A DNA stretch of 43,986 nt, from contig JAKJCA010000021.1 of NCBI GenBank assembly GCA_022706685.1, positions 1-43,986 of the forward strand, in the 5' to 3' direction. The DNA is from Bacillota bacterium. Its GTDB lineage: Bacteria; Bacillota; Clostridia; Oscillospirales; Acutalibacteraceae. The notes under the pieces were generated by a model. It was not told the DNA's origin, searched no databases, and saw nothing but the letters and a program-made list of their open reading frames with translations. This document shows positions 17,301-25,341 of this stretch, piece after piece. A program made the position numbers and the translations under genes. Each line of letters starts with the position of its first letter. Positions within the stretch are counted from its first letter, which is position 1.

Positions 17301-17779
17301 ACCAGCAGATTGTCGGCCGCGTACATCAGCCCGCTGTCCCCGGCTTTTTTCAAGTGCCTGGCTTTGACCTGCTTGATGGAGGCGCTGTCATAGGTATAGG
17401 TAACCTTTTGCGTCGCTTTTTCGCCGCGCGCGTTGACCGCCGTGACAACGACGGTATTGTCGTCGGGCTTGAGTTTCAGCCCTTCGATAGAGAATTTCCC
17501 GTTTTTAAGGCTTGCCTCGCCCTCCAGGGAAATGCCGCCGCGGTCCGCCGTGCTGTAAACGCGGTAGAACGCGCGGGTCGCCCCGAATGAGGCGTCGATG
17601 CTGCCCGTGACGGTCTGTTTGAGTTCGCTGACCCTGCGGTCGCCGGTGTCGAAAGCGACGATGCCCGGCGCCGCGGAAGCCCTCCGGCCGGAACCGCCCG
17701 GGCCGAAAATGCCCGCCGCGCCCCCGAACACGATGGCCGCCGCGATGATACAAGTAAGGATACGCCGGAAATGTTTCAT
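14363..17779 (-). CDS. Secreted subtilisin-like (S8) protease with cohesin-like and dockerin domains
   Basis: The product is about 1138 residues from ATG 17779, preceded by AGGGTGA. A GTG at 17788 is the alternative. Order: signal peptide (about 1-37), Ig-like prodomain region, S8 catalytic domain with Asp near 281 (GVVDDGVQVSHPDL), His near 318 (WHGTHVNG) and Ser near 513 (SGTSMAAPEVTG), a FIVAR-like helical repeat (about 600-650), a MucBP-like segment (SYTVEYR...), a cohesin-like beta domain (about 725-870), an InlB-type repeat (VTFDLNGGTG...LYAVW, about 895-960) and a C-terminal type I dockerin with calcium loops DTDKNGRIDGAD and DVNFDGVIDAID. The triad is complete. It is likely exported and attached to a cohesin scaffold or cell surface. 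It has its own promoter divergent from ilvE. Confidence 0.92.
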   Translation of the reverse strand: MKHFRRILTCIIAAAIVFGGAAGIFGPGGSGRRASAAPGIVAFDTGDRRVSELKQTVTGSIDASFGATRAFYRVYSTADRGGISLEGEASLKNGKFSIEGLKLKPDDNTVVVTAVNARGEKATQKVTYTYDSASIKQVKARHLKKAGDSGLMYAADNLLVYFEPGVSDERRLEIIDGFGGRKAGYINAVNMWQVELPVSSLERLQALADELTALPDVFYASVNYAKSAKSALIYPNDPWYSTTPGYTWNEYYPEGNNWSAEAIQAPSAWGYQYFFSQVKAGVVDDGVQVSHPDLAGKVFFPSTYWEGHNNSSAWHGTHVNGIIGAVPNNNIGVTGIPWDVKMYNCNWNFGIDTDANIYAGLTDTVLVGAKVVNFSLGSAIDLEEYGANPETNTYVRSYARNCEAVMTPLLNQGFDFIVVQSAGNGTKAGYSKDAIFNGYFCSVTYTNLLGTTEMVNKINARIIIVGAAERVSALSFMQAEWSNAGSQVDICAPGVNVYSTYTGSSYNYLSGTSMAAPEVTGIAALAWSVNPNFTGAQVRGFVVNIDPAIAYTVADNTSIYHPLVSTYKMANAKMAVEAAINACDPDYSGVNAAVAMANSKNEQLYTPQSWAALQSAVNAVNYSLGYINQPQIDAMETAILNAINALILKTVSYTVEYRLESVSGQKIAADKTGSGQVTTTVTENAKAVTGYTPLQNTKSLELALSGNVIVFIYINRPTYVLSVGAFKNIGGQTAAVTSARAGDTVTVRVTPSTNFYCGSSKFVVMYDMNFYTLVGSGTSAFTVNAQNPYIANTNPALGGVTTSPVNQWPATFVNGESSVYKYVIVSFTASTANFPTVMTGEQWLFSFNLQVNAGASGSGRIFMDERWTRTTANPTGLQYFFWCADAATPCSSGVSVMDYAGVLSAADISLTLDTKRTVTFDLNGGTGTAPAAQNLEIGSQVNLPVGSGFTREYYTFLGWAADSSATAALTGYTVTAADATLYAVWQRIMPSMRPADGSPLVMDAGRGFLYGFFEMLSVSSLANDFISVTGDATVRITSPGGNLAATGARVELVDNVTGLTVQSYDAVLYGDTDKNGRIDGADSVTVLMLAQGMLSQSAAGAAVCEAADVNFDGVIDAIDAEILQQAGLLQTEISQYPT

Positions 17780-17827
17780 CAAGTTCACCCTGCAAGCGCG
17801 CGAAAATGCGCCTGGTATTGCACTGTT

Positions 17828-17856
17828 ATTATACTATTTTATATATCCGTTGGCAA
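17828..17856 (-). promoter_or_regulatory. Promoter of the dockerin protease gene
   Basis: On the minus strand TTGCCA (17856-17851), 17-base spacer, TATAAT (17833-17828), about 49 bases before the start. It is divergent from the ilvE promoter 20 bases away. Confidence 0.75.
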
Positions 17857-17875
17857 CCTTCCTGCGCGGCCGCCC

Positions 17876-17903
17876 TTGCATTTGAACCGCCGGGTGTTAT
17901 AAT
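17876..17903 (+). promoter_or_regulatory. Promoter of ilvE
   Basis: TTGCAT (17876-17881), 16-base spacer, extended -10 TGTTATAAT (hexamer 17898-17903), 33 bases upstream of ilvE. The leader is too short for a T-box or attenuator. Confidence 0.7.
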
Positions 17904-17935
17904 AGTTGGTAATTCAGATACGGAGATGTTGAGCT

Positions 17936-19003
17936 ATGAAAGAGATTGCGTTCGAACGCACGAAGACGCCCCGCCCGAAGCCGGCGGACGAGACCAAACT
18001 CGGTTTCGGCAACTATTACACCGACCATATGTTCATGATGAACTATGACGAGGGAGAGGGCTGGCACAACCCGAGAATCATCCCTTACGGCCCGATTTCC
18101 CTGGAGCCCTCCGCCATGTGCCTGCATTACGCGCAGGAGGTTTTCGAGGGCCTCAAGGCCTACCGCACCGAGTCCGGCCGCATCCAGCTGTTCCGGCCCG
18201 AAAAGAATATGGAGCGGCTCAATCTGTCCAACCGCCGCCTGTGCATCCCGGAAATCGACGAGGAATTCGCCGTCGAGGCCATCAAAGAACTCGTACGGAC
18301 CGAGGCCGACTGGGTGCCCTCGGCCGAAGGCGCGTCGTTGTATATCCGGCCCTTCATTTTCGCGGTAGACCCGCACGTCGGCGTGCATCCGGCCAAACAC
18401 CTGATCTTCTGCATCATCCTTTCGCCGGTCGGCGCCTATTACCCCGAAGGGCTCAATCCCGTCAAGATTTTTGTGGAAGAGAACTATGTCCGCGCGGTCA
18501 AAGGCGGCATGGGCTTCACCAAAACCGGCGGCAACTACGCCTCGTCGCTCAAGGCGCAGGACGAAGCCGCCGCGGCGGGCTACACGCAGGTCCTGTGGCT
18601 TGACGGCGTCGAGCGCAAATATATCGAGGAAGTCGGCACGATGAACGTGTTCTTTGTCATCGGCGGCGAAGTGGTCACTCCAGCGCTGCAGGGCAGCATC
18701 CTCGGCGGCATCACGCGCCTTTCCTGCCTCGAGATTCTGCGTTCCTGGGGCATGCCGGTCAGCGAACGGCGCATTTCCATCGAAGAGGTGGCCGAGGCCG
18801 CCGATAAAGGTATTTTACAGGAGGCTTTCGGTTCCGGCACGGCCGCGGTCATTTCGCCCATCGGCGAATTGAAGTGGGGCGGCAGGCAGATGATTATCAA
18901 TAACGGGGAAATCGGCCCCGTTTCGCAGAAACTGTACGATACGCTCACGGGCATCCAGTGGGGCAAACTGCCCGACACCTTCGGCTGGACGGTGCGGCTG
19001 TAA
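17936..19003 (+). CDS. ilvE: Branched-chain amino acid aminotransferase
   Basis: IlvE moves the amino group between branched-chain amino acids and 2-oxoglutarate with pyridoxal phosphate, in the cytoplasm. The 355-residue product is a fold-type IV aminotransferase: LHYAQEVFEGLKAYR near the N-terminus, RPFIFA, the cofactor lysine at about 206 (GGNYASSLKAQDEA), KYIEEVGTMNVFF and the GSGTAA phosphate-binding segment. The length fits the larger (mitochondrial-like) BCAT group. The ATG is preceded by CGGAG. tdk follows within 35 bases, so ilvE-tdk-rluA is probably one transcript. Confidence 0.95.
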   Translation: MKEIAFERTKTPRPKPADETKLGFGNYYTDHMFMMNYDEGEGWHNPRIIPYGPISLEPSAMCLHYAQEVFEGLKAYRTESGRIQLFRPEKNMERLNLSNRRLCIPEIDEEFAVEAIKELVRTEADWVPSAEGASLYIRPFIFAVDPHVGVHPAKHLIFCIILSPVGAYYPEGLNPVKIFVEENYVRAVKGGMGFTKTGGNYASSLKAQDEAAAAGYTQVLWLDGVERKYIEEVGTMNVFFVIGGEVVTPALQGSILGGITRLSCLEILRSWGMPVSERRISIEEVAEAADKGILQEAFGSGTAAVISPIGELKWGGRQMIINNGEIGPVSQKLYDTLTGIQWGKLPDTFGWTVRL

Positions 19004-19037
19004 GTCGGCCGCTTTCGCGGGCGACGGGGGCGGTTCA

Positions 19038-19628
19038 ATGGCGAAACTTTATTACAAATACGGCGCCATGGGTTCTTCCAAATCCGCGCAGGCGCTGATG
19101 ACCATGTTCAATTATGAAGAAAAGGACCGCCGTGTCTGGCTCATCAAGCCGGCCGTCGACAACCGCGGGGACGCGCGCGCCATCACCTCCCGCGTTGGCC
19201 TGCGCGCCGAGGCGGACGTCATATTGCCCGACGACGATCTGTTCGATAAGTTTATGGGGTCGTGCGGCGGCTTTGCCGATGTCATCATCGCCGACGAAGC
19301 GCAGTTTTTCACCCCCGCTCAAATCGACGCGCTGCGGCGAATTGTCGACGAACTCGACATCCCCGTGCTGTGTTTCGGCCTGCGCACCGATTTCAGGACC
19401 GTGGGCTTCCCCGGCAGCATCCGGCTGTTCGAGCTGGCTGATTCGATAACCGAAATCAAGACCATCTGCGCCTGCGGCAGAAAAGCCATCGTCAACGCCA
19501 GACGGGGTCCCGACGGCAACATCACCGTCACCGGCGAGCAGGTTTTTATCGGCGGCAACGAAAGCTACGAAGCGATGTGCCACAAGTGCTGGAAAGAAAA
19601 GATCAGACAGCAGCGGGAGCGGGCTTAA
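19038..19628 (+). CDS. tdk: Thymidine kinase
   Basis: Tdk phosphorylates thymidine with ATP for nucleotide salvage. The 196-residue product has the P-loop GAMGSSKSAQ (9-18), the catalytic acid in IIADEAQFF (about 85), substrate-loop residues near FGLRTDF, and two Cys pairs for the structural zinc (CACG and CHKC). Length and order match bacterial type II thymidine kinases. A G-rich ribosome site (GGGGGCGG) precedes the ATG. The next gene starts immediately after its stop. Confidence 0.96.
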   Translation: MAKLYYKYGAMGSSKSAQALMTMFNYEEKDRRVWLIKPAVDNRGDARAITSRVGLRAEADVILPDDDLFDKFMGSCGGFADVIIADEAQFFTPAQIDALRRIVDELDIPVLCFGLRTDFRTVGFPGSIRLFELADSITEIKTICACGRKAIVNARRGPDGNITVTGEQVFIGGNESYEAMCHKCWKEKIRQQRERA

Positions 19629-20540
19629 ATGCCGCGGGTTCTGACTTTCAAAGTACCCGCCGAATATGACAACAAGAAAGTCGTGCATGTCCTCAGGGGC
19701 GAAGCGCGGCTTTCTTCGCGCCTTGTCAACAGCCTTAAAAGAACAGATGGAGCCATTACCCTTAACGGCAGCCATATCAGAACCGTCGATACCGTCCGGG
19801 CGGGGGATACGCTGGCCGTCACCATTCCCGACGACGCCGTCTGCCCGGAACCCTTCGAAGCCGCACTCGACGTGCTCTATGAGGACGAGGACGTCCTGGT
19901 CGTCAATAAAAGCCCCGACATCGCCGTCCACCCGTCGCACAACCATCTGGGTAATACCCTTGCCAATGCCGTTTCCTGGCATTTGTCGCAGCAGGGCAAA
20001 AGCGCGTCTTTCCGCTGCATCGGCCGGCTGGACAAAGGCACGTCCGGCGCGCTGGTTTGCGCCTTGAACCGTTTCGCCGCCGCACGCCTGACGGGCGGCG
20101 TGCAAAAAAGCTACCTTGCCGCCGCCTGCGGGCGGCTGGAGGGTTCCGGCGTCATCGACGAACCGATTATCCGCCCCGACCCGATGAAGACCAAACGCGC
20201 CTGCGCGCCCGGCGGCGAAAAGGCCGTCACGCGCTGGGAGGCGCTCGGCGGCGGGGGAGGGGTGACGCTGCTGCGCGTTACGCTCGAAACGGGCAGGACG
20301 CACCAGATCAGGGTGCACTTTGCCCACCTCGGCATGCCGCTGGCGGGCGACACGATGTACGGCGATGCTTTTGCGCAGCTGGGCCGACAGATGCTGCACT
20401 GCGAACAGGCGGTTTTCACGCATCCGGTTACGGGCGAACCCTTGCGCGTGCACGCCCCGCTGCCGGCCGATATGGCGGATTTTCTGCTCGAACGCGGCAT
20501 TGCGGCGCCCGATGCGGAAAGCCGGCGGACCGCTCCTTAG
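19629..20540 (+). CDS. RluA-family pseudouridine synthase
   Basis: The 303-residue product has an N-terminal S4-like RNA-binding segment (about 20-70) and the RluA catalytic domain. The catalytic Asp is at about 135 in GRLDKGTSG, where most members have HRLD, and the RTHQIRVHFAHLG motif is further on. It isomerises uridines in rRNA or tRNA. The exact target (RluD-like or other) cannot be fixed. It starts directly after the tdk stop and is probably co-transcribed. The murA promoter follows within about 20 bases. Confidence 0.92.
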   Translation: MPRVLTFKVPAEYDNKKVVHVLRGEARLSSRLVNSLKRTDGAITLNGSHIRTVDTVRAGDTLAVTIPDDAVCPEPFEAALDVLYEDEDVLVVNKSPDIAVHPSHNHLGNTLANAVSWHLSQQGKSASFRCIGRLDKGTSGALVCALNRFAAARLTGGVQKSYLAAACGRLEGSGVIDEPIIRPDPMKTKRACAPGGEKAVTRWEALGGGGGVTLLRVTLETGRTHQIRVHFAHLGMPLAGDTMYGDAFAQLGRQMLHCEQAVFTHPVTGEPLRVHAPLPADMADFLLERGIAAPDAESRRTAP

Positions 20541-20560
20541 TCAAAAACTTTCGCTGATAC

Positions 20561-20589
20561 TTTTCAAAAGCCGTTTTCGGTGATATAAT
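20561..20589 (+). promoter_or_regulatory. Promoter of murA
   Basis: A consensus -10 TATAAT (20584-20589) with a weak -35 TTTTCA (20561-20566) at 17 bases. A small hairpin TTCTGT-GAAA-ACAGAA (20607-20622) lies in the leader, just before the AAAGGGAG ribosome site. Confidence 0.55.
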
Positions 20590-20646
20590 CTATTAGAAAA
20601 ATTATGTTCTGTGAAAACAGAATACATATAGAAAGGGAGCGGGCGC

Positions 20647-21942
20647 TTGCACAGCGGCGATATTTTTGTTATCCAGGGCGGCAAGCCACTCAGAGGCTCT
20701 GTGACCATCAGCGGCGCTAAAAACGCCGCGGTTGCGATTCTTCCGGCAACCATCCTTGCGCAGGGCGTCTGCGTTATCGAGAACGTCCCTCAAATCAGCG
20801 ATGTCCAGATCATGCTCGAAATTCTGCAATACCTCGGGGCCGAAGTCAAATCCCTCAATCCGCATAAATATCAAATCGACACCACGCATCTGCGTTCCCA
20901 GACCGTTCCGCAGGAAATGACGAAGCTGCTGAGGGCTTCGTATTATTTAATCGGCGCGATGCTGGGCCGTTTCGGCTCGGCCAAAGTCGCGTCGCCCGGC
21001 GGCTGCGACTTCGGCATACGGCCCATCGACCAGCATTTGAAGGGCTTCGAACTGCTGGGCGCCGAGGTGTCCTACGAGCAGAACGCCATCATTGAAATCA
21101 CGGCGGATAAACTCATCGGCAGCCAGGTCTATTTCGACAAAGTGTCGGTCGGCGCCACCATCAACGTCATGCTCGCCGCTGTAAAGGCGGAAGGCCTTAC
21201 GGTTATCGAAAATGCCGCCAAAGAGCCGCATGTCGTTGACCTGGCGAACTTCCTCAACATGATGGGCGCCGATATCTGGGGCGCGGGCACCGACACCATC
21301 AAAATCCGCGGCAACAAACCCATGCGCGGCTGCGATTACACCATTATTCCCGACCAGATCGAAGCCGGCACCTATATGATCGCCGCCGCCGCGACACATG
21401 GCGACGTCAAGGTCAAAAACATCATTTCCAAGCATTTGGAATCCCTCACCGCAAAGCTCAAAGAGTGCGGCGTCCAGGTGGAGGACGGCGGCGACTGGTG
21501 CAAGGTCAGCGCGCCGAATCCTTTCGCCGGCAGCCATATCAAAACCGGTCCGCACCCCGGTTTCCCGACCGACCTGCAGCCGCAGATGACCGTGCTGCTG
21601 AGCATCGCATCCGGCAACAGTTCCGTCACCGAGGGCGTGTGGGACAACCGCTTTAAATACGTCGGCCAGCTGCTGCTCATGGGCGCGGACATCAGCGTCA
21701 ACGGCCAGTTTGCCTCGATCGAAGGGGTCGACGCTTTACGCAGCGCCACCATCCACGCGGACGATTTGCGCGCGGGCGCGGCGATGATTATTGCCGGCCT
21801 CGTCGCGCAGGGCGTGACCCGCGTGGAGAAAGTCGACCACATCGACCGCGGTTACGAGGATGTCGTCGAAAAGTTCAGAAAACTTGGCGCACGAATCAAA
21901 AGGGTAAGCCCCGAACCGGCCCGGGCGGCTTCGGCGGGGTGA
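20647..21942 (+). CDS. murA: UDP-N-acetylglucosamine 1-carboxyvinyltransferase
   Basis: MurA transfers enolpyruvate from PEP to UDP-GlcNAc, the first committed step of peptidoglycan synthesis, in the cytoplasm. The 431-residue product has the conserved Lys-Asn pair (K25-N26 in SGAKNAA) and the PEP-binding Cys120 in ASPGGCDFGIRP, which is the fosfomycin target, so the enzyme should be fosfomycin-sensitive. Two-domain EPSP-synthase fold and length are normal. The start is TTG 20647 with AAAGGGAG seven bases upstream, and the product begins MHSGDIFVIQGG as usual. walJ follows 10 bases after the stop. Confidence 0.97.
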   Translation: MHSGDIFVIQGGKPLRGSVTISGAKNAAVAILPATILAQGVCVIENVPQISDVQIMLEILQYLGAEVKSLNPHKYQIDTTHLRSQTVPQEMTKLLRASYYLIGAMLGRFGSAKVASPGGCDFGIRPIDQHLKGFELLGAEVSYEQNAIIEITADKLIGSQVYFDKVSVGATINVMLAAVKAEGLTVIENAAKEPHVVDLANFLNMMGADIWGAGTDTIKIRGNKPMRGCDYTIIPDQIEAGTYMIAAAATHGDVKVKNIISKHLESLTAKLKECGVQVEDGGDWCKVSAPNPFAGSHIKTGPHPGFPTDLQPQMTVLLSIASGNSSVTEGVWDNRFKYVGQLLLMGADISVNGQFASIEGVDALRSATIHADDLRAGAAMIIAGLVAQGVTRVEKVDHIDRGYEDVVEKFRKLGARIKRVSPEPARAASAG

Positions 21943-21952
21943 CGGAGAGAGT

Positions 21953-22741
21953 ATGGCGCGGTTTTGTCCCCTTTTTTCCTCCAGCGAAGGCAACTGTGTT
22001 TATATCGGCACGGCCTCGGGCGGTATCCTGATCGACACGGGGGTCAGCGCCAAAAGGATTAAAACGGCCCTGGCGGATATCGGCGTCGAGCTTTCGAGCA
22101 TCGGCGCTGTTTTCGTCACGCACGAGCATATCGACCATATCCGCGGCCTGCCGGTGCTCGCCGGCGGCGCGGGGCTGAGCGTCTATTCCTCACCCGGCAC
22201 GATTGAGGCGCTGCGCGGCCAGGGTTACCTCTCCCGCGGCATCGAGGCTTATCCCGTCAACGCGGCGGGCGTCGACATCTGCGGGATGCACGTGTCGGTC
22301 TTCGAGACCTCGCACGACTCGGTGCAGAGCGTCGGCTATATTGTCGTTACGCCCGACGACAGGCGCATCGCCGTCGCGACCGACACGGGCGTCGTCACCG
22401 AAACCATGAGCGCCGCGCTGTCGGGCTGCGATTTGGTGCTGCTGGAATCCAACCACGACGTCGGCATGCTGCGCAACGGCCCCTATCCCTACCCGCTCAA
22501 GCGCAGGATTCTTTCCGACAAAGGCCACCTTTCCAACGACATGTGCTCCGCCGAAGCGGGCCGCCTGCTGGAGAGCGGCACCACGCGCTTTGTCCTCGGG
22601 CATCTGAGCCGGGAAAACAACATGCCCGGCCTCGCGCTCGAAACCACGCGCTGTGTATTCACGGCCATGGGCGCCGTCGAGGGCATCGATTACACCCTGA
22701 GCGTCGCCATGCCCGCGGGCGTCCCCGCGACGGTTTTCTGA
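21953..22741 (+). CDS. walJ: WalJ/YycJ-type metallo-beta-lactamase-fold hydrolase
   Basis: The 262-residue product starts with the YycJ-like MARFCPLFSSSEGNC and contains the metal motif VTHEHIDH (about 55-62), later His in ETSHDS and Asp in ATDTG, and GHLSRENN. YycJ proteins are MBL-fold nucleases or hydrolases linked to wall and DNA metabolism. Firmicutes often place the gene beside rlmH at the end of the walRK operon. Here walJ and rlmH are adjacent, but walRK is replaced by murA. It overlaps nothing and is ten bases after murA, so co-transcription is likely. Confidence 0.9.
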   Translation: MARFCPLFSSSEGNCVYIGTASGGILIDTGVSAKRIKTALADIGVELSSIGAVFVTHEHIDHIRGLPVLAGGAGLSVYSSPGTIEALRGQGYLSRGIEAYPVNAAGVDICGMHVSVFETSHDSVQSVGYIVVTPDDRRIAVATDTGVVTETMSAALSGCDLVLLESNHDVGMLRNGPYPYPLKRRILSDKGHLSNDMCSAEAGRLLESGTTRFVLGHLSRENNMPGLALETTRCVFTAMGAVEGIDYTLSVAMPAGVPATVF

Positions 22742-22754
22742 AAGGGTGGGACCT

Positions 22755-23237
22755 GTGGTCGGCGTGCGCATCGTTTGTGTCGGCAAGCTGAAAGAAACTT
22801 ACTTCAAACAGGCGGCCGCGGAGTATGAAAAGATGCTCGGCGGCTTTTGCGCGCTTGAAACCGCGGAGGTTGCGCCCGCCCCGCTGGGCGAAAACCCCTC
22901 GCCGCGTGAAATCGAAGCTGCACTCCTGCGCGAGGCGCAAGGCATTGCCAAAAAGATACCTGCAGCCACCGTGTGCGCCGTTTTATGTTCCGAGGGGGAG
23001 GCTTTGTCTTCCGGACAGTTCTCGGACTGGCTGGCAGGCAACATCGCGCGGGGACACGGCCATTTCACTTTTGTCATCGGCGGCTCCAACGGCTTGGCTG
23101 AACGGTTGAAATCGGACGCCGCGCTGCGCCTTTCCATGGGGCCGATGACTTTTCCGCACCGGCTGGCGCGCGTGATGCTGCTCGAACAGCTCTACAGGGC
23201 TTTCAGCATTGCCGCCGGCGGCAAGTACCATAAATAG
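22755..23237 (+). CDS. rlmH: 23S rRNA (pseudouridine1915-N3)-methyltransferase
   Basis: RlmH is a small SPOUT methyltransferase acting on the 70S ribosome. The product shows VRIVCVGKLKE at the N-terminus, FVIGGSNGL (SAM knot), and the typical C-terminal SMGPMTFPHRLARVMLLEQ and YHK end. The frame offers GTG at 22746, 22755 and 22764. The one at 22755 has AAGGGTGG at a suitable distance and gives the family's usual start. It is 13 bases after walJ, completing murA-walJ-rlmH. Confidence 0.94.
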   Translation: MVGVRIVCVGKLKETYFKQAAAEYEKMLGGFCALETAEVAPAPLGENPSPREIEAALLREAQGIAKKIPAATVCAVLCSEGEALSSGQFSDWLAGNIARGHGHFTFVIGGSNGLAERLKSDAALRLSMGPMTFPHRLARVMLLEQLYRAFSIAAGGKYHK

Positions 23238-23324
23238 CACGGCTCGTTATGGGCAAAATATACCAATTTCACCGTCCGCCGGCGAGATTTTGTATAATCG
23301 TCCGAAAATGGCCGAATATTGTTG

Positions 23325-23370
23325 ATAATCACCAAAAAACATTGATTATTTTAGGCAAATCGGATAGAAT
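23325..23370 (+). promoter_or_regulatory. gapA promoter with overlapping inverted repeat
   Basis: TTGATT (23342-23347), 17-base spacer, TAGAAT (23365-23370), 52 bases before gapA. A perfect inverted repeat ATAATCA/TGATTAT (23325-23331 and 23343-23349, 11 bases between) overlaps the -35 and could be an operator. A further TATAAT at 23292-23297 lacks a good -35. Nothing else is seen in the 184-base gap. Confidence 0.6.
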
Positions 23371-23421
23371 AACAGCAGTGGAACACCCTTTCACTCTCAA
23401 TATTTTAAAGGAGGCATTCTC

Positions 23422-24432
23422 ATGGCAGTCAAAGTAGGCATCAACGGCTTCGGGCGCATCGGACGCCTTGCGTTCCGGCAGATGTTCGGCGATCCCGATT
23501 ACGACATCGTCGCCATCAACGACCTCACCGACGCGAAAATGCTCGCGCACCTTCTCAAATACGATTCCACGCAGGGCCGCTACGCGAAAGGCGCCACCGT
23601 CGTCGCGAAAGAGAACTCCATCGTCGTCGACGGCGAAGAGATCATCATCTATGCCCAAAAGAACCCCGAGGACCTTCCCTGGGCCGAACTCGGCGTCGAC
23701 GTCGTGCTCGAGTGCACCGGTTTCTTCGCCAGCAAAGAGAAGTCCATGGCGCACATCCGCGCCGGCGCCAAAAAGGTCATCATTTCCGCCCCCGCGGGCA
23801 ACGACCTGCCGACCATCGTTTTCGGCGTCAACGAAAAGACGCTCAAAGCGGAGGACACCATCATCTCCGCCGCGTCCTGCACCACCAACTGCCTGGCGCC
23901 CATGGCCTACGCGCTCAACAACTTCGTGCCCATCGAAAAAGGTTTCATGACCACCATCCACGCCTATACCGGCGACCAGATGGTCCTCGACGGCCCGCAC
24001 AGGAAGGGCGACCTCAGGCGCGCCCGCGCTGCCGCCATCAATATCGTTCCCAACTCCACCGGCGCTGCGAAAGCCATCGGCCTGGTCATTCCGGAACTCG
24101 ACGGCAAACTCGACGGCTCCGCCCAGCGTGTTCCCGTACCGGCCGGCTCCGTGACCGAACTCGTCGCCATTGTCAACGGCACCGTGACCAAAACCGATAT
24201 CAATGCCGCGATGAAAGCCGCCTCCTCCGATTCCTACGGCTACACCGAGGACGAGATCGTTTCCACCGACGTCATCGGCATGACCGCCGGTTCCCTGTTT
24301 GACGCCACACAGACCAAAGCGACCGCTCTCGACGGCGGCAAAACCCTCGTCAAAGTCGTCGCCTGGTATGACAACGAAAACTCGTACACCACGCAGATGG
24401 TCAAAACCATCAAATACTTCGCGCACCTGTAA
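23422..24432 (+). CDS. gapA: Glyceraldehyde-3-phosphate dehydrogenase, type I
   Basis: GapA oxidises glyceraldehyde-3-phosphate with NAD and phosphate in glycolysis. The 336-residue product has the Rossmann start [11 protein letters not shown], Asp34 in AINDL (NAD preference), catalytic Cys153 in ASCTTNC and His180 in TIHAYTGDQ. The length is normal. A strong AAAGGAGG ribosome site precedes the ATG. It is a single-gene unit: own promoter, then a terminator at 24450. Codon choice is strongly C-biased at third positions, as expected for high expression. Confidence 0.98.
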   Translation: MAVKVGINGFGRIGRLAFRQMFGDPDYDIVAINDLTDAKMLAHLLKYDSTQGRYAKGATVVAKENSIVVDGEEIIIYAQKNPEDLPWAELGVDVVLECTGFFASKEKSMAHIRAGAKKVIISAPAGNDLPTIVFGVNEKTLKAEDTIISAASCTTNCLAPMAYALNNFVPIEKGFMTTIHAYTGDQMVLDGPHRKGDLRRARAAAINIVPNSTGAAKAIGLVIPELDGKLDGSAQRVPVPAGSVTELVAIVNGTVTKTDINAAMKAASSDSYGYTEDEIVSTDVIGMTAGSLFDATQTKATALDGGKTLVKVVAWYDNENSYTTQMVKTIKYFAHL

Positions 24433-24449
24433 AGCGCACGCGTTCCTCC

Positions 24450-24482
24450 GCCGCCCGCCTGAGAGACGGGCGGCTTTTCCTT
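24450..24482 (+). terminator. Terminator after gapA
   Basis: Stem GCCGCCCG (24450-24457) and CGGGCGGC (24467-24474) with a 9-base loop, followed by TTTT-CC-TTT. Confidence 0.85.
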
Positions 24483-24493
24483 TGTCTGCCGCA

Positions 24494-24523
24494 TTGACCG
24501 CCGCCGCTGCCAGGTGGTACAAT
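24494..24523 (+). promoter_or_regulatory. Promoter of the ThuA-like gene
   Basis: TTGACC (24494-24499), 18-base spacer, TACAAT (24518-24523), 50 bases before the chosen start. Confidence 0.6.
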
Positions 24524-24572
24524 GCAGCAGGAAAGAACGCTGGCGGTTGTGCCGCGTTTGGGAGGCAGCACC

Positions 24573-25331
24573 ATGATCAACATCACGATTTGGAACGAAT
24601 CCGGCCACAAAGGCCGCGCTTACCCCGAAGGCATGAACGCCGCCCTCGCCTCGATTTTTCAAGACAAAGCCCGGTTCAACGTCGACTGCGCCCTGCTCGG
24701 CGACGAGGCGCAGGGCTTTCCGGGCGAACGGCTCGAACACACGGACGTCCTGTTCTGGTGGGGCCACTCCAAGCACGAGAAGGTCAGTGACGAACTGAGC
24801 GAACGCATCTGCGCGCGTGTCCGCGAGGGGATGGGCGCCGTATTCCTGCATTCCGCGCACTTTTCAAAGCCTTTCCGCTCGCTGATGGGCACCACCTGTT
24901 CGCTCAGCTGGCGCGAAGCGCCCGGCGAATGCGAGCGTATCTGGATTACCAACCCTTACCACCCCGTCGCGCGCGGAATCACCAACGGTTTCCGCCTCGA
25001 CCGCGAGGAGATGTACGGCGAATATTTTGATATCCCGAAACCCGACGACGTCGTCTTTACCGGCTGGTTTACCGGCGGCGAGGTTTTCCGCAGCGGCTGC
25101 GCTTTCGAGCGCGGCAAGGGCAGGATTTTCTACTTCCAGCCCGGGCACGAGTCTTTCCCGATTTACCGCGACGAAAACATCCGTTCCATTATCCTCAACG
25201 CCGCGTTGTGGGCGGCGCGCGCGGACGAAGGCCTGGTCGATTTTGTACCCGACGGCAGCTGCCCGCATGTGCGCGTTTCCCCGGAACCTATCCGGGCCTG
25301 GAGCCTGCGCAGAATCCGCCTGAAAAAGTAA
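24573..25331 (+). CDS. ThuA-like (trehalose utilisation) domain protein
   Basis: The 252-residue product is a class I glutamine-amidotransferase-like fold of ThuA type: INITIWNESGH start, LFWWGHSKHE, GMGAVFLHSAHFSKPF, ITNPYHPVARGI, RGKGRIFYFQPGHESFPIY and an NAALWAA C-terminal segment. ThuA proteins take part in disaccharide (trehalose, maltitol, keto-sugar) metabolism, but the reaction is poorly defined. The frame is open from 24522, but ATG 24573 has GGGAGG (24560-24565) upstream. It is cytoplasmic. The next gene starts ten bases after its stop. Confidence 0.88.
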   Translation: MINITIWNESGHKGRAYPEGMNAALASIFQDKARFNVDCALLGDEAQGFPGERLEHTDVLFWWGHSKHEKVSDELSERICARVREGMGAVFLHSAHFSKPFRSLMGTTCSLSWREAPGECERIWITNPYHPVARGITNGFRLDREEMYGEYFDIPKPDDVVFTGWFTGGEVFRSGCAFERGKGRIFYFQPGHESFPIYRDENIRSIILNAALWAARADEGLVDFVPDGSCPHVRVSPEPIRAWSLRRIRLKK

Positions 25332-25341
25332 ACCCCGTACC

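Noticed and set aside
16346..17590. Long plus-strand frame opposite the protease gene, and similar ones at 38739-40115 (+), 41920-43605 (+) and 2982-4217 (-)
   Set aside because: All are antisense shadows of genes with recognised domains and have no ribosome sites or family features.
17904..17935. T-box or attenuator for ilvE, and likewise for lysS at 26731-26801 and hisH at 11099-11141
   Set aside because: The leaders are too short and contain no specifier hairpin or T-box sequence.
23319..23335. Rex-type operator TTGTTGATAATCACCAA before gapA
   Set aside because: The half-sites are only roughly symmetric and the spacing is 17 instead of 18 bases. The nearby perfect ATAATCA/TGATTAT repeat is a better candidate.
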